This document shows positions 44,417 to 54,339 of a stretch of DNA of 64,000 nt, piece after piece. Within the stretch, counting starts at the first letter, position 1. Each line of letters opens with the position of its first letter. A program made the translations under genes and the position numbers. The stretch covers positions 1 to 64,000 of the forward strand of contig JADBYK010000031.1 of NCBI GenBank assembly GCA_020403045.1. The letters run 5' to 3'. The notes beneath the pieces are model-generated. The model was not told where the DNA came from. It saw only the letters and a list, made by a program, of their open reading frames with translations, and searched no databases. Source of the stretch: Cytophagales bacterium. GTDB taxonomy: Bacteria; Bacteroidota; Bacteroidia; Cytophagales; Cyclobacteriaceae.

Positions 44417-45667
44417 TTAGGCTTTCAAGAATAATCGGTACAGCAAAACAAGTTTATCAAATTCCTGCATCATCGTTTTGCTAATGTTGTCTGAACTAAT
44501 GGCCGGATCGCCCGGTGAATATTTCGTGGCAACACTAAATGCATAGTACCGCCAATCATCGGCCTTTATAAATTCAGCCAGTAGCTCGGGTTTTAGGAAA
44601 GACTCAACCTTTCGTTTGTCTCCAACCACTTCAATCCAATAACCCGAACCTAAACCAGTCAATAATTTAAAGAATTGGTTCCTGTACTCCTCTTCGAACA
44701 TCTTATCTTTCAAATATGCCCGATCTTCTCTTCCTTTCCCGATCCCGCAAAACAAAGAAACTTCTATCGATTGTGACTTGATGCTTAGTTGAAACTGAAC
44801 TACGTCCTCCAACTTAATCTCTTGATTGATCTTTTTGAACTCAGCTTCTCCCCTTCCATAACTAATAGAAAGACTTCTTACCTTTTGGTTAGAATAGTGA
44901 GGCGGATCAATACTGTTAACAAGACAATTAATATCTGCATTTTCAAACAACTTTAGTTTGTGTACATGCTCTTTTATGGAGTCATGCAGTTGAACAAGTT
45001 TAGTTCTCACCTCTTCGCGCTGCGCAACCACCTCTTGTGTAGTCAAGTTCGCTCTGTCATTGGCAAACGTGAGGTAATGCTCTTTTTTAAAAAATTGGTT
45101 CTTGAACTTGATGGCCTCCCAACTAAATCCGGCTGTGGTAAGCGAAACAAATTCTTCTTTCTCTTGCCGCGAAGCAATCTCTCGCTGCTTGAAGGAAGGA
45201 TAAAGCAATTCATACTCCTGGATCAACGCCTCTGTCAAGGGCTCTGCAAACTCGAAGTATCCGGTGAACCATGATTTCAACTCTTCGATTTGTTTTGCGT
45301 CTGTAATCTTATAGAAAAGCTCTTCCCGATCCTTGATCCCCTCCAGCGTAAAATCTCCAGAGCCAACAAAAGCCACCGCTTTGCGAAAGGGCAAATCGAA
45401 AATGTACACGTTAGCGTGAAATACGTTTCTCGTATAAATATTCAGCGTAATCCTCCCTTGATAGTTTCGCCAAATCCGTCTGAGTACTTGTGGTGACGTA
45501 GGCACATCCAATCCTGTCACCATATCCATTTTACATTTAGGTGGAATCCGGCTACGGATAAAATCAAATCCTGCCTCCGAAATAGAAGCCGAAGCGATGT
45601 AGCAATGCTCTGCCTCTTGCAATAATTTTTCGTTGATTAAAGGTGCTGCGAGTTTTTTTATGATCAT
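44417..45667 (-). CDS. PLD-superfamily protein with altered HKD motif
   Basis: This 416-residue protein has an N-terminal phospholipase-D-like half (about 1-150). The HKD-like motif is H84-A-N86-V-Y-I-F-D91 followed by AFVGSGDFTLEGI. The position of the catalytic lysine (HxK) is asparagine, while the H and D are kept. Single-HKD proteins of this type are dimeric nucleases, as in BfiI/NgoFVII-like enzymes. The C-terminal half (about 190-416) is unrecognised, with helices rich in Lys/Glu. The gene starts 10 bases after the dienoyl-CoA-reductase-like gene. Confidence 0.65.
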   Translation of the reverse strand: MIIKKLAAPLINEKLLQEAEHCYIASASISEAGFDFIRSRIPPKCKMDMVTGLDVPTSPQVLRRIWRNYQGRITLNIYTRNVFHANVYIFDLPFRKAVAFVGSGDFTLEGIKDREELFYKITDAKQIEELKSWFTGYFEFAEPLTEALIQEYELLYPSFKQREIASRQEKEEFVSLTTAGFSWEAIKFKNQFFKKEHYLTFANDRANLTTQEVVAQREEVRTKLVQLHDSIKEHVHKLKLFENADINCLVNSIDPPHYSNQKVRSLSISYGRGEAEFKKINQEIKLEDVVQFQLSIKSQSIEVSLFCGIGKGREDRAYLKDKMFEEEYRNQFFKLLTGLGSGYWIEVVGDKRKVESFLKPELLAEFIKADDWRYYAFSVATKYSPGDPAISSDNISKTMMQEFDKLVLLYRLFLKA

Positions 45668-45677
45668 GGACTTTCCC

Positions 45678-47711
<2,034 letters not shown>

Positions 47712-47768
47712 TTATAGAAAGTTCTGATTATAATTTTTTTAAATAGTTTGTGAAGATAGCAAAGGCAA

Positions 47769-49919
47769 CTAATTTTTTAGGAATATCTTAAAAACTGTTC
47801 CTTCATTCACCTTGCTTTGCACCACCAGCGTTCCACCCATAGCATCAACATGGGTTTTCACCAGAAACAATCCTTTGCCCTTGCCTTCCACATGAAAATG
47901 AAATCGGCTGTAGAGCTTAAAAAGTTTTTCACCGTATTGTGGCAAGTCGATACCCAACCCATTATCGCGGAAATCAATTTCTACTTTATTGTCTACAATA
48001 GCTGAAGAAATTTGTATGTGAGGAGGTCGATCCGGATGACGATACTTGATGGCATTGCTTAATAGATTTAACAGGATGCTTTGTAAATACGGCCGAATGG
48101 TATGCACCGTATCAACCTTTTCAAAGTCGATATCTATCACTGCCTTGGATTGCAGAATATCGTTTTCGAGGCCATTTAATGTGATTGCTAACTCCTTCTG
48201 GAGATTAACTTCTGTTATTGTTTGGTTAAGATTTTCGCGTATCTCCAAGATTTGTCCAAGGTCTTTCACGATCGTGTCTAACTCAGCACAACTGAAAATC
48301 ATTTTCTGTGTGATCAATTCTTTTTCCGTCAGATTTACTTGTTGTAGGGCAAGCAAATGTGACAATCCCAGAATCCTTGCAACAGGCGCACGTAGGTTAT
48401 GCGATGCAATGAAAGCAAATTGCTCCAATTGAAGATTGTAGTCGGTAAGTTCTCTTGTTCTCTTTCTTACTTCCTCTTCCAAATTCGCATTTCTAGAAAG
48501 GATCTTCTGATTTTGTTCTTCAATAATAGTCTGAGCCTCTTTCAGTTTCACATTTTGATAGGCCATTTGGTCACGCTGGGCGGCTATCTCTTCTTGCCCT
48601 TGTATTAGTTCCTCGTTTTGCGCAGCAATTTCTTCGCGTTGACTTATTAGTTCCTCGTTCTGTGTAACTATCTCTTCTTTCTGCTCTTGAATCTGGCGTG
48701 TCCGTTGCAATACCTGCTCCTCCAGTTCCTCGTTAAATTTAACCTGCTGAACAATTCTTGCCCGTGTTTCTAGCTGTAACTTGTACCCTATACCCAAAGC
48801 GAAAATTAGGATTTCGAAAATTGTCCCATAAGCGATGATCAGAAAAATATCGGTATAGAACGCTTTGTAAAGAATGTATATACCAAAAAGTATGCTGCTC
48901 CATAGGACCAGAGATCCAACGAGTAGAAAATAATCTGCTCTGACATTTTTTCTAAACGCTATAAAGAGGAAGGCAGTTATTGTAACAAACAAGATAAGAC
49001 ATAACCCAACAGTAATATCGCGTGAAATGAAAAAAGCATTGTACCGAACCTGAATGTAAATAATTAGTAAGGTGGATAAGATGGTTAAAATAAGAAATCC
49101 TGAATGCCATTTCCGCAATTGAGGGAACCGGGTCTTTGCATCTAAGAAAACATAAACAAATTCCCCATAAGCACCAAGCACAAGTACTGAAGAAATGAGA
49201 TTGATATCAAATAGCAATTTGATGCTAAAAAGGCTGCTCACCCAATAATACAGCCACGGGTTTGTAGTGACCATAAATACAACAAAAAGAATTGAGTAGA
49301 GCGCATGAATGAGGTATATTCTCACTTTGCTGAGCAGATAGATGGCAAAATGATAAAGGGCTATCATGGTCAGGGCAATGGCAAGAAAAATTGAAATGTG
49401 GTTCTTGCCGCCATCATACTGCAAATGGAAAGGAATAACAGCTAGGTAGGTAACCTTTTCATATGGGTTTCTGGCGAACCTCAGCAGAAACTGCCGGGAA
49501 GTTCCCTTAGGCACCACAACCGCCCTTCCGAATACATTGACAGGAAAACGAACGTGGCCATTGTTTGAAACAGGAAGCCACAAGTCACCATCAACACTTT
49601 TCTGATAAAGACTAAAGATGGGATTATTATTAGCGCGATCCTGAATAACAAAAATGGAATCCTTCACATCCTGATTGGAAACATTAAACCTTAACCAGCC
49701 GTTAAAATCTTTGAACGTTTCATCATTAAACTTAGAAAAACTCAGGCTTGCTGCTTTGGCCGGATCAGGTTCTTGCGATTGAACTATTTCGGCTGCTTTT
49801 AAGATATCTGTAATTCCGTTCCCTGCCGAAACCACAACATCAGGTGCTCCTTGTGCCAAAAGGAGTGTGGGAAACAAGAACAATAAACCCACGAAGATCG
49901 ATTTTACAATCTTTAACAT
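47769..49919 (-). CDS. 7TMR-DISM membrane sensor histidine kinase
   Basis: This 716-residue kinase has a signal peptide (1-22), a periplasmic 7TMR-DISMED2-type beta domain (about 25-175), seven membrane helices (about 180-390), a long coiled coil (about 400-490) and the kinase core. The phosphoacceptor is H507 in FIASHNLRAPVARI; the N box is LLSNAIKYRHPD and G1 is DNGLGIDL. The coiled coil repeats EEIxxQNEELI-type 14-residue units. It should sense a periplasmic ligand, possibly a carbohydrate. There is no response regulator beside it. Confidence 0.9.
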   Translation of the reverse strand: MLKIVKSIFVGLLFLFPTLLLAQGAPDVVVSAGNGITDILKAAEIVQSQEPDPAKAASLSFSKFNDETFKDFNGWLRFNVSNQDVKDSIFVIQDRANNNPIFSLYQKSVDGDLWLPVSNNGHVRFPVNVFGRAVVVPKGTSRQFLLRFARNPYEKVTYLAVIPFHLQYDGGKNHISIFLAIALTMIALYHFAIYLLSKVRIYLIHALYSILFVVFMVTTNPWLYYWVSSLFSIKLLFDINLISSVLVLGAYGEFVYVFLDAKTRFPQLRKWHSGFLILTILSTLLIIYIQVRYNAFFISRDITVGLCLILFVTITAFLFIAFRKNVRADYFLLVGSLVLWSSILFGIYILYKAFYTDIFLIIAYGTIFEILIFALGIGYKLQLETRARIVQQVKFNEELEEQVLQRTRQIQEQKEEIVTQNEELISQREEIAAQNEELIQGQEEIAAQRDQMAYQNVKLKEAQTIIEEQNQKILSRNANLEEEVRKRTRELTDYNLQLEQFAFIASHNLRAPVARILGLSHLLALQQVNLTEKELITQKMIFSCAELDTIVKDLGQILEIRENLNQTITEVNLQKELAITLNGLENDILQSKAVIDIDFEKVDTVHTIRPYLQSILLNLLSNAIKYRHPDRPPHIQISSAIVDNKVEIDFRDNGLGIDLPQYGEKLFKLYSRFHFHVEGKGKGLFLVKTHVDAMGGTLVVQSKVNEGTVFKIFLKN

Positions 49920-50034
49920 TATTCGAAATATATCAAATAGTAGAATTTTTTTAAAAAGTATAATTTTTTATACTGTCACCCGACTAAAAAGTTAAAATGA
50001 AAAGGCGGAAGTATTTCAACTGACCGTCTTTTTT

Positions 50035-50355
50035 ATGATGTTTAAGTTACCACACAAAAGCATGATGGGTAAAAATATAAAATTATCGGGTCAGCCTATT
50101 GTTTCCCAACTGTTTTCTTTCATTCCCGATCATTTAATCCAGCAAGCCGTTGCCGTTTACAAGTCCGATCACTATTACAAGACCATGACAACGCGCAAGT
50201 AATTGGCGCTTATTCTATATGGGGTGATCACCCGCTGCCATTACCTACAGGGGTTGTGCAAGAGCCTGCTTGTTTTGGATAACAAACTTCTCTATGTCGA
50301 CATTGATAAACTTCCTGTTCCCAGCACACTTAGTGATGCCAACGTTAAGCGCAAC
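50035..50355 (+). pseudogene. IS4-family (DUF4372-type) transposase remnant
   Basis: The first 56 codons from ATG 50035 encode a DUF4372-like domain (GQPIVSQLFSFIPDHLIQQA, then DHYYKTMTTRK). A TAA at 50200-50202 interrupts the frame, probably a CAA (Gln) changed by one base. The same frame continues with LALILYGVITRCHYLQGLCK and ends with LPVPSTLSDANVKRN at 50355. The catalytic part of an IS4 transposase is absent, so this is a dead N-terminal fragment. An imperfect AAAAGGCGG/CCGTCTTTT inverted repeat at 50000-50033 may be the element's left end. Confidence 0.8.
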
Positions 50356-50390
50356 AGATTGTTAAAGGATAGCCTTTTAATCCCATGCTG

Positions 50391-50419
50391 TCAGGTCTTC
50401 CGACAGTCGAAAGACCTGA
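50391..50419. repeat. Near-perfect palindrome after the transposase remnant
   Basis: TCAGGTCTTCCGAC (50391-50404) and GTCGAAAGACCTGA (50406-50419) pair at 13 of 14 positions with a one-base centre. It lies between the remnant and the convergent serine-hydrolase gene and may be part of the inserted element or a dispersed palindromic repeat. Confidence 0.7.
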
Positions 50420-50451
50420 GCACACAGAAAAAAGGAAACTCATTTAATTCT

Positions 50452-51573
50452 TCAATTCTTGTTTTTCTTTCGTGTATCATCGCTATACAAAATATGCCTC
50501 AATGCCTTAAGTAGTCTCGGTATTTCATCATAGTTTGTGTGAATGATGATGACTTTATCGCTGGTGATATGCCGCTCGATAAATGTTGCATAACCAGGCC
50601 ACCCGTCAGTATTGCTTGCGTAGTAACCAAAGGTATTATCGTTAATCAAAAACAAACCTAGTCCGTATTTAGTCTTTGCACCATCCATTAACGTAGCGGG
50701 AACATATAAGTCTTTTTTGCTCTCTTTAGTAATTAACGTGTTTTGATATAAAGCCCTGTCCCACTTCACCAAATCACTAACGGTAGAGTTTATCGTTCCA
50801 TCTCCAACAATACCATTTAACCATATCACTATCTTATTGGAGTTGTGATCGTAGTTCTTAGCCAATACAAATCGATTTGAACTAAAATCGTAGACATATC
50901 CAGAAGCATCACTAATAACTCTTTTTGGCGCATATCTACGATAGAATATAAATGTGTTTGACATTTTTAGTGGTGTAAAATATTTTTTCTCTAGATAAGT
51001 GCCATAAGATAATCCCGACAATTTTTCTATAATAGACGCCAATAAAGTATAACCTGTATTGCAGTATTCAAATTTTGTATTCGGTTCAAATAACAATGGC
51101 GGGCGATAGGCTTCAAACAAATAGATGATATCCTGATTGGTAGCAATCTTAGCCTTGTCCCACAAGCTATCCATCAGCTGCATATAGTCGGGCATTCCAC
51201 TTGTGTGATTTAACAAATGCCTTACCGTTACCTTGTGATATTCTCTTAATTCAGGAAGGTGTTTGTCAATAGTATCATCGTAATTCAACTTGCCTTGTTC
51301 TTTTAGTTGAACAATGGCCAGTGCAGTGAATTGTTTTGCACAAGAAGCCAATTCAGAAACCGATTTTTCGTTTAGTTCTTCCTTGCTCTCTTCATTCGCC
51401 AAACCAAAACTCTTCTGATAAATTGGCTTTCCTTTTTCAGTTATTAAAACATTACCATTGAACTGCCCATGCTCGCGAAAAGAATTAAAGAGGCTGTCAA
51501 TTCTTTGAATTTCCTTTTGACCAAAGAGAAAGTGACTGAAAAGTATAGCGATTAAAAATAGCTTAAATTTCAT
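50452..51573 (-). CDS. Serine hydrolase of the beta-lactamase/class C type
   Basis: This 373-residue exported protein has a signal peptide at 1-18 (LFLIAILFSHFLFG). The SxxK motif is S77-C-A-K80 in ASCAKQFTALA, and YCNTGYTLL is the YxN motif. HTSGMPDYM is also typical of class C/DD-peptidase-like esterases. Members act as peptidases or esterases more often than true beta-lactamases, so no resistance role should be assumed. Confidence 0.85.
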   Translation of the reverse strand: MKFKLFLIAILFSHFLFGQKEIQRIDSLFNSFREHGQFNGNVLITEKGKPIYQKSFGLANEESKEELNEKSVSELASCAKQFTALAIVQLKEQGKLNYDDTIDKHLPELREYHKVTVRHLLNHTSGMPDYMQLMDSLWDKAKIATNQDIIYLFEAYRPPLLFEPNTKFEYCNTGYTLLASIIEKLSGLSYGTYLEKKYFTPLKMSNTFIFYRRYAPKRVISDASGYVYDFSSNRFVLAKNYDHNSNKIVIWLNGIVGDGTINSTVSDLVKWDRALYQNTLITKESKKDLYVPATLMDGAKTKYGLGLFLINDNTFGYYASNTDGWPGYATFIERHITSDKVIIIHTNYDEIPRLLKALRHILYSDDTRKKNKN

Positions 51574-51878
51574 TTTAATTTTCGTGTCAAATCAAAGTAT
51601 TAGAGTTCGTTGAAAAGAAAGTCGGCAATTAATGTAGCTACCTGTTGCAATATGAAAATCAAACTAATCGGAGTATCTATTTAAAGGATACCCTGCCAAT
51701 GTTGATGTTCTTCACCAACATGTACGCTAAACGTTTTTCGGACCAAAACTTTCATAGTTTGCTCAGTGTTTCACAGCTTACCTCATCCATTAACCTAGTT
51801 CATCGTGTTTCTTGAAGAAGAACACGTATAAAGACAAGTCATTGGTGTGGTTGTTCGGAGAGATAAAAGTCGCCCTTC
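51574..51878. other. 305-base intergenic stretch without a gene
   Basis: I see no convincing coding frame, promoter or terminator here. An imperfect ATGTTG...CAACAT inverted repeat lies near 51699-51721. The region separates two minus-strand accessory genes. Confidence 0.5.
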
Positions 51879-53774
51879 TCAGTATTTTGCTGTAACATTA
51901 AATCCAACGCCCATTGGGAATTTCTTCCACCTTCCTTGACTTGCTTTACGATAAAATGTCCCCTTATTTGCGAAACCTGATGAAAATACAACTCCAGAAT
52001 TACTTTTACCTTCAACCCACTCAAGTCCTATAAAGAAATCACCATTTACAATCGCATTGTATCTTGATAAGTCAACATCAATTTTTCCTGTTTGACCGCT
52101 TATTTTTACAAGGATATTGTCCGCCAGAACATTTTTATCAGGAAGCCCATTTTTTATTTCATAAATATTTACTCTGAAAGTCGATGTGTCTCCTTCGTTA
52201 TATGAAATATTAAAACTAAAGGTATCTAGATAGGTTGGAGCACCTTTGATTTTTATCTTGATAACAATTTCGCTTCCCAAATCTCCTGAGGCAAATCTTC
52301 CGCCAAAGAACTTCGATTCAGTCTTATTTCCTAACACTCTTTTGGTCAGCTTCTTGTCAGTGATTACGATTTCTCTTAATTCATCTGTCCTTTCTTGTAA
52401 TTGAACATTTAAAGTCAACCTCTGCTTTTTAAACAAGTCCTTCAAATAAATTACAGCGGGTTCGTAGCCAACCATTGAAACTCTAAGAGTGTCATTTGCA
52501 TTTGATTCCAACAACGGAAGCTCAAATTCACCTTTTGTATTGGAAGTAGTGCCTACATCCTTGTTAAGAATACCAATATTTACGTAGGGCAAAGGAAGAT
52601 TTAACTTTCTGTCCTTTATAGCTCCCGTCAATCTATTTTTTTTAATTGGCTCTAAAACACTCTTTGGTGTCGGCTGTGAAAACTGTTTGGTTATTCCTTG
52701 ATTCGGAATATTCTTATAAAAAAAATTCTCTCCTCTTAGCTTATCCATTAAGTAATCAATAGTCAGTTTTTGAATTATAGAATACTTAGAGTCAGTTTTA
52801 TTATCTTTCAAAACGATGCTTAGACTTGAGAAATCCTCATGTGTTGAATGGTCGATTTTCAGATACAACTTATCCTTCAGAATATAGTCGGTAATGTTAT
52901 AGATTGAGTCTGGTAAACTATTCCATTTCGAAATGTCACTATCCAAATGAAGAAATGAAGAACTGATTGCTTCTGGTTTAAAGAAACTTGCGTTCCGTAT
53001 ACGAGTTATTTTCTCATTCTCTTCTTCGTCTACATAGGCAAATTGTCCAGAACCATCAAGTGAAACAACAGCCTTGATTCTACTCGTTTTGTTCATGGCC
53101 ATTATTGTAGCAGCAAGTCCACCCCAGCTATAGCCAACTAAACCAATATCTTGCGAGGCTAAATTCCGTTTAGTCAAATAATCAATAATAAAGTCAGCAT
53201 CGTTTATTTGCTCAAAGACATCTTCAGGCGCCATTGTCATATTGCCAGGAAATCGGCCAATTGAGCTAACGGAGGCCACAACGAAACCTTTCTTTGTCAA
53301 TGACTCAAATAGCAAATAGTTTTCATAACTCATTCCATTAAATCCAGCTAAGTAAATTATCAACGGAAACTGTTGTGCAATTGGTTTTGCATTTACATAA
53401 CTTTTCGTTTGTACTCTTCTTAGGGTATCGTGGTTTGTACAATTTAAACTAGCACAAATGTATTGAAGCAGTTCTGTCGTGAATCCATTATACGTTCTTG
53501 TGTCATCATAAAAATTACTCCTTTGTTCAAGCAGATTTACCAAATCTACAAACGAGGCAGTTGTATCAGATGAGGTAATGTAAGCAGGATACCAAAGATC
53601 TATTTCAATTGGTCTATAATGTAATTTGTCAGATATGGTGGTATTTGGTTTATAAGTCCGACTTGAATCATAAGTGCTAATGACTTTGAACCCTACCTGA
53701 TAGTCCCCACGTTGTCCGATTACAGCTAATGATGTGAGTAAAAACAGTCCAGTAAATAGTATTATTCTCCCCAA
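51879..53774 (-). CDS. Alpha/beta hydrolase with C-terminal carboxypeptidase-regulatory-like domain
   Basis: This 631-residue exported protein has a signal peptide (1-20, ending AVIGQRG). The N-terminal hydrolase (about 25-340) shows the nucleophile elbow GLVGYSWGGLAATIMA and resembles dienelactone-hydrolase/platelet-activating-factor-acetylhydrolase-like esterases. From about 370 a CarboxypepD_reg-like domain (LPYVNIGILNKDVGTTSNTK) follows, then a beta-rich C-terminal module. The substrate is unknown. The regulatory-like domain resembles the plug-proximal N-terminal extension of TonB receptors, but no barrel is present. Confidence 0.75.
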   Translation of the reverse strand: MGRIILFTGLFLLTSLAVIGQRGDYQVGFKVISTYDSSRTYKPNTTISDKLHYRPIEIDLWYPAYITSSDTTASFVDLVNLLEQRSNFYDDTRTYNGFTTELLQYICASLNCTNHDTLRRVQTKSYVNAKPIAQQFPLIIYLAGFNGMSYENYLLFESLTKKGFVVASVSSIGRFPGNMTMAPEDVFEQINDADFIIDYLTKRNLASQDIGLVGYSWGGLAATIMAMNKTSRIKAVVSLDGSGQFAYVDEEENEKITRIRNASFFKPEAISSSFLHLDSDISKWNSLPDSIYNITDYILKDKLYLKIDHSTHEDFSSLSIVLKDNKTDSKYSIIQKLTIDYLMDKLRGENFFYKNIPNQGITKQFSQPTPKSVLEPIKKNRLTGAIKDRKLNLPLPYVNIGILNKDVGTTSNTKGEFELPLLESNANDTLRVSMVGYEPAVIYLKDLFKKQRLTLNVQLQERTDELREIVITDKKLTKRVLGNKTESKFFGGRFASGDLGSEIVIKIKIKGAPTYLDTFSFNISYNEGDTSTFRVNIYEIKNGLPDKNVLADNILVKISGQTGKIDVDLSRYNAIVNGDFFIGLEWVEGKSNSGVVFSSGFANKGTFYRKASQGRWKKFPMGVGFNVTAKY

Positions 53775-53984
53775 TGGCTATATCATTTTAGATTTCTTTA
53801 CAACGAAAATATCTTTTGTACGATGTTCGAATAAGAAAAATAGTTCTAAGTCAGTCAGTTTATTGAGCGTAGTATGAATTGGCTCTTTTGCTTGCTTTGA
53901 TGTCGCGCGGGAATGAGCGGCAAGTAAAAGTATCTATGTTGAATCTGTCTCGTGGCATTGTGCACAACTATGTGCTGGCATCGG

Positions 53985-54265
53985 CCAGCGATAGTAGCGG
54001 AAAGCCTCCCGAGGCTGCGCTCGGGATAAACTGCCCGAACTTAAACGAGGGAGCTTGTAGCGGATAGCGCGGCCCCGATGGCACCGTGTGTAGGAAGGTG
54101 TGCATCGGGGGGCCGTCCAACTCCGCCACGGCTTCGTTCGACAAGCCCAAACAAACCCAAAGTCGTCTGACCGCTTATTGCGAGAATTCATAGCGGTCTG
54201 ACGACTAGGAACAACTCCGCTTTCGCCAAGCCTTCGACCAGCCTTCGACAGGCTCAGGCTTACAG
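53985..54265. repeat. Block of structured intergenic repeats
   Basis: Two related words, AGTAGCGGAAAGCC (about 53993-54006) and TGTAGCGGATAGCG (54056-54069), each precede a hairpin: CCCGAG/CTCGGG (54008-54025) and a long GGCCCCGATG/CATCGGGGGGCC stem (54071-54114). A third stem, GTCGTCTGACCGCT/AGCGGTCTGACGAC (54162-54205, 13 of 14 paired), and a GCCTTCGACAGGCTCAGG palindrome (about 54240-54258) follow. The layout resembles the dispersed intergenic element found in many Bacteroidota genomes. The remaining bases 53775-53984 and 54266-54287 hold no gene I can support. Confidence 0.7.
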
Positions 54266-54287
54266 GTGGTTAAGAAGCTACCACCCG

Positions 54288-54319
54288 TTAGCTAAATAAA
54301 CACGTAATCCGTACTTTTG
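54288..54319 (+). promoter_or_regulatory. Candidate icmF promoter
   Basis: TTAG (54288-54291), a 20-base spacer and TACTTTTG (54312-54319), which matches the -7 box TAnnTTTG exactly, lie 20 bases before the ATG at 54340. The leader would be about 14 nucleotides, leaving the structured repeat block outside the transcript. Confidence 0.6.
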
Positions 54320-54339
54320 AGGCCTAAAACCGCTTTCCG

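Noticed and set aside
50203-50514. A 103-codon frame as an independent gene
   Set aside because: It begins directly after a stop in the same frame as a transposase N terminus and its last part overlaps the convergent serine-hydrolase gene; it is the second half of a pseudogene.
53879-54067. A 62-codon frame upstream of icmF
   Set aside because: It runs through the structured repeat block and its codons follow the repeat words; no family or start signal supports it.
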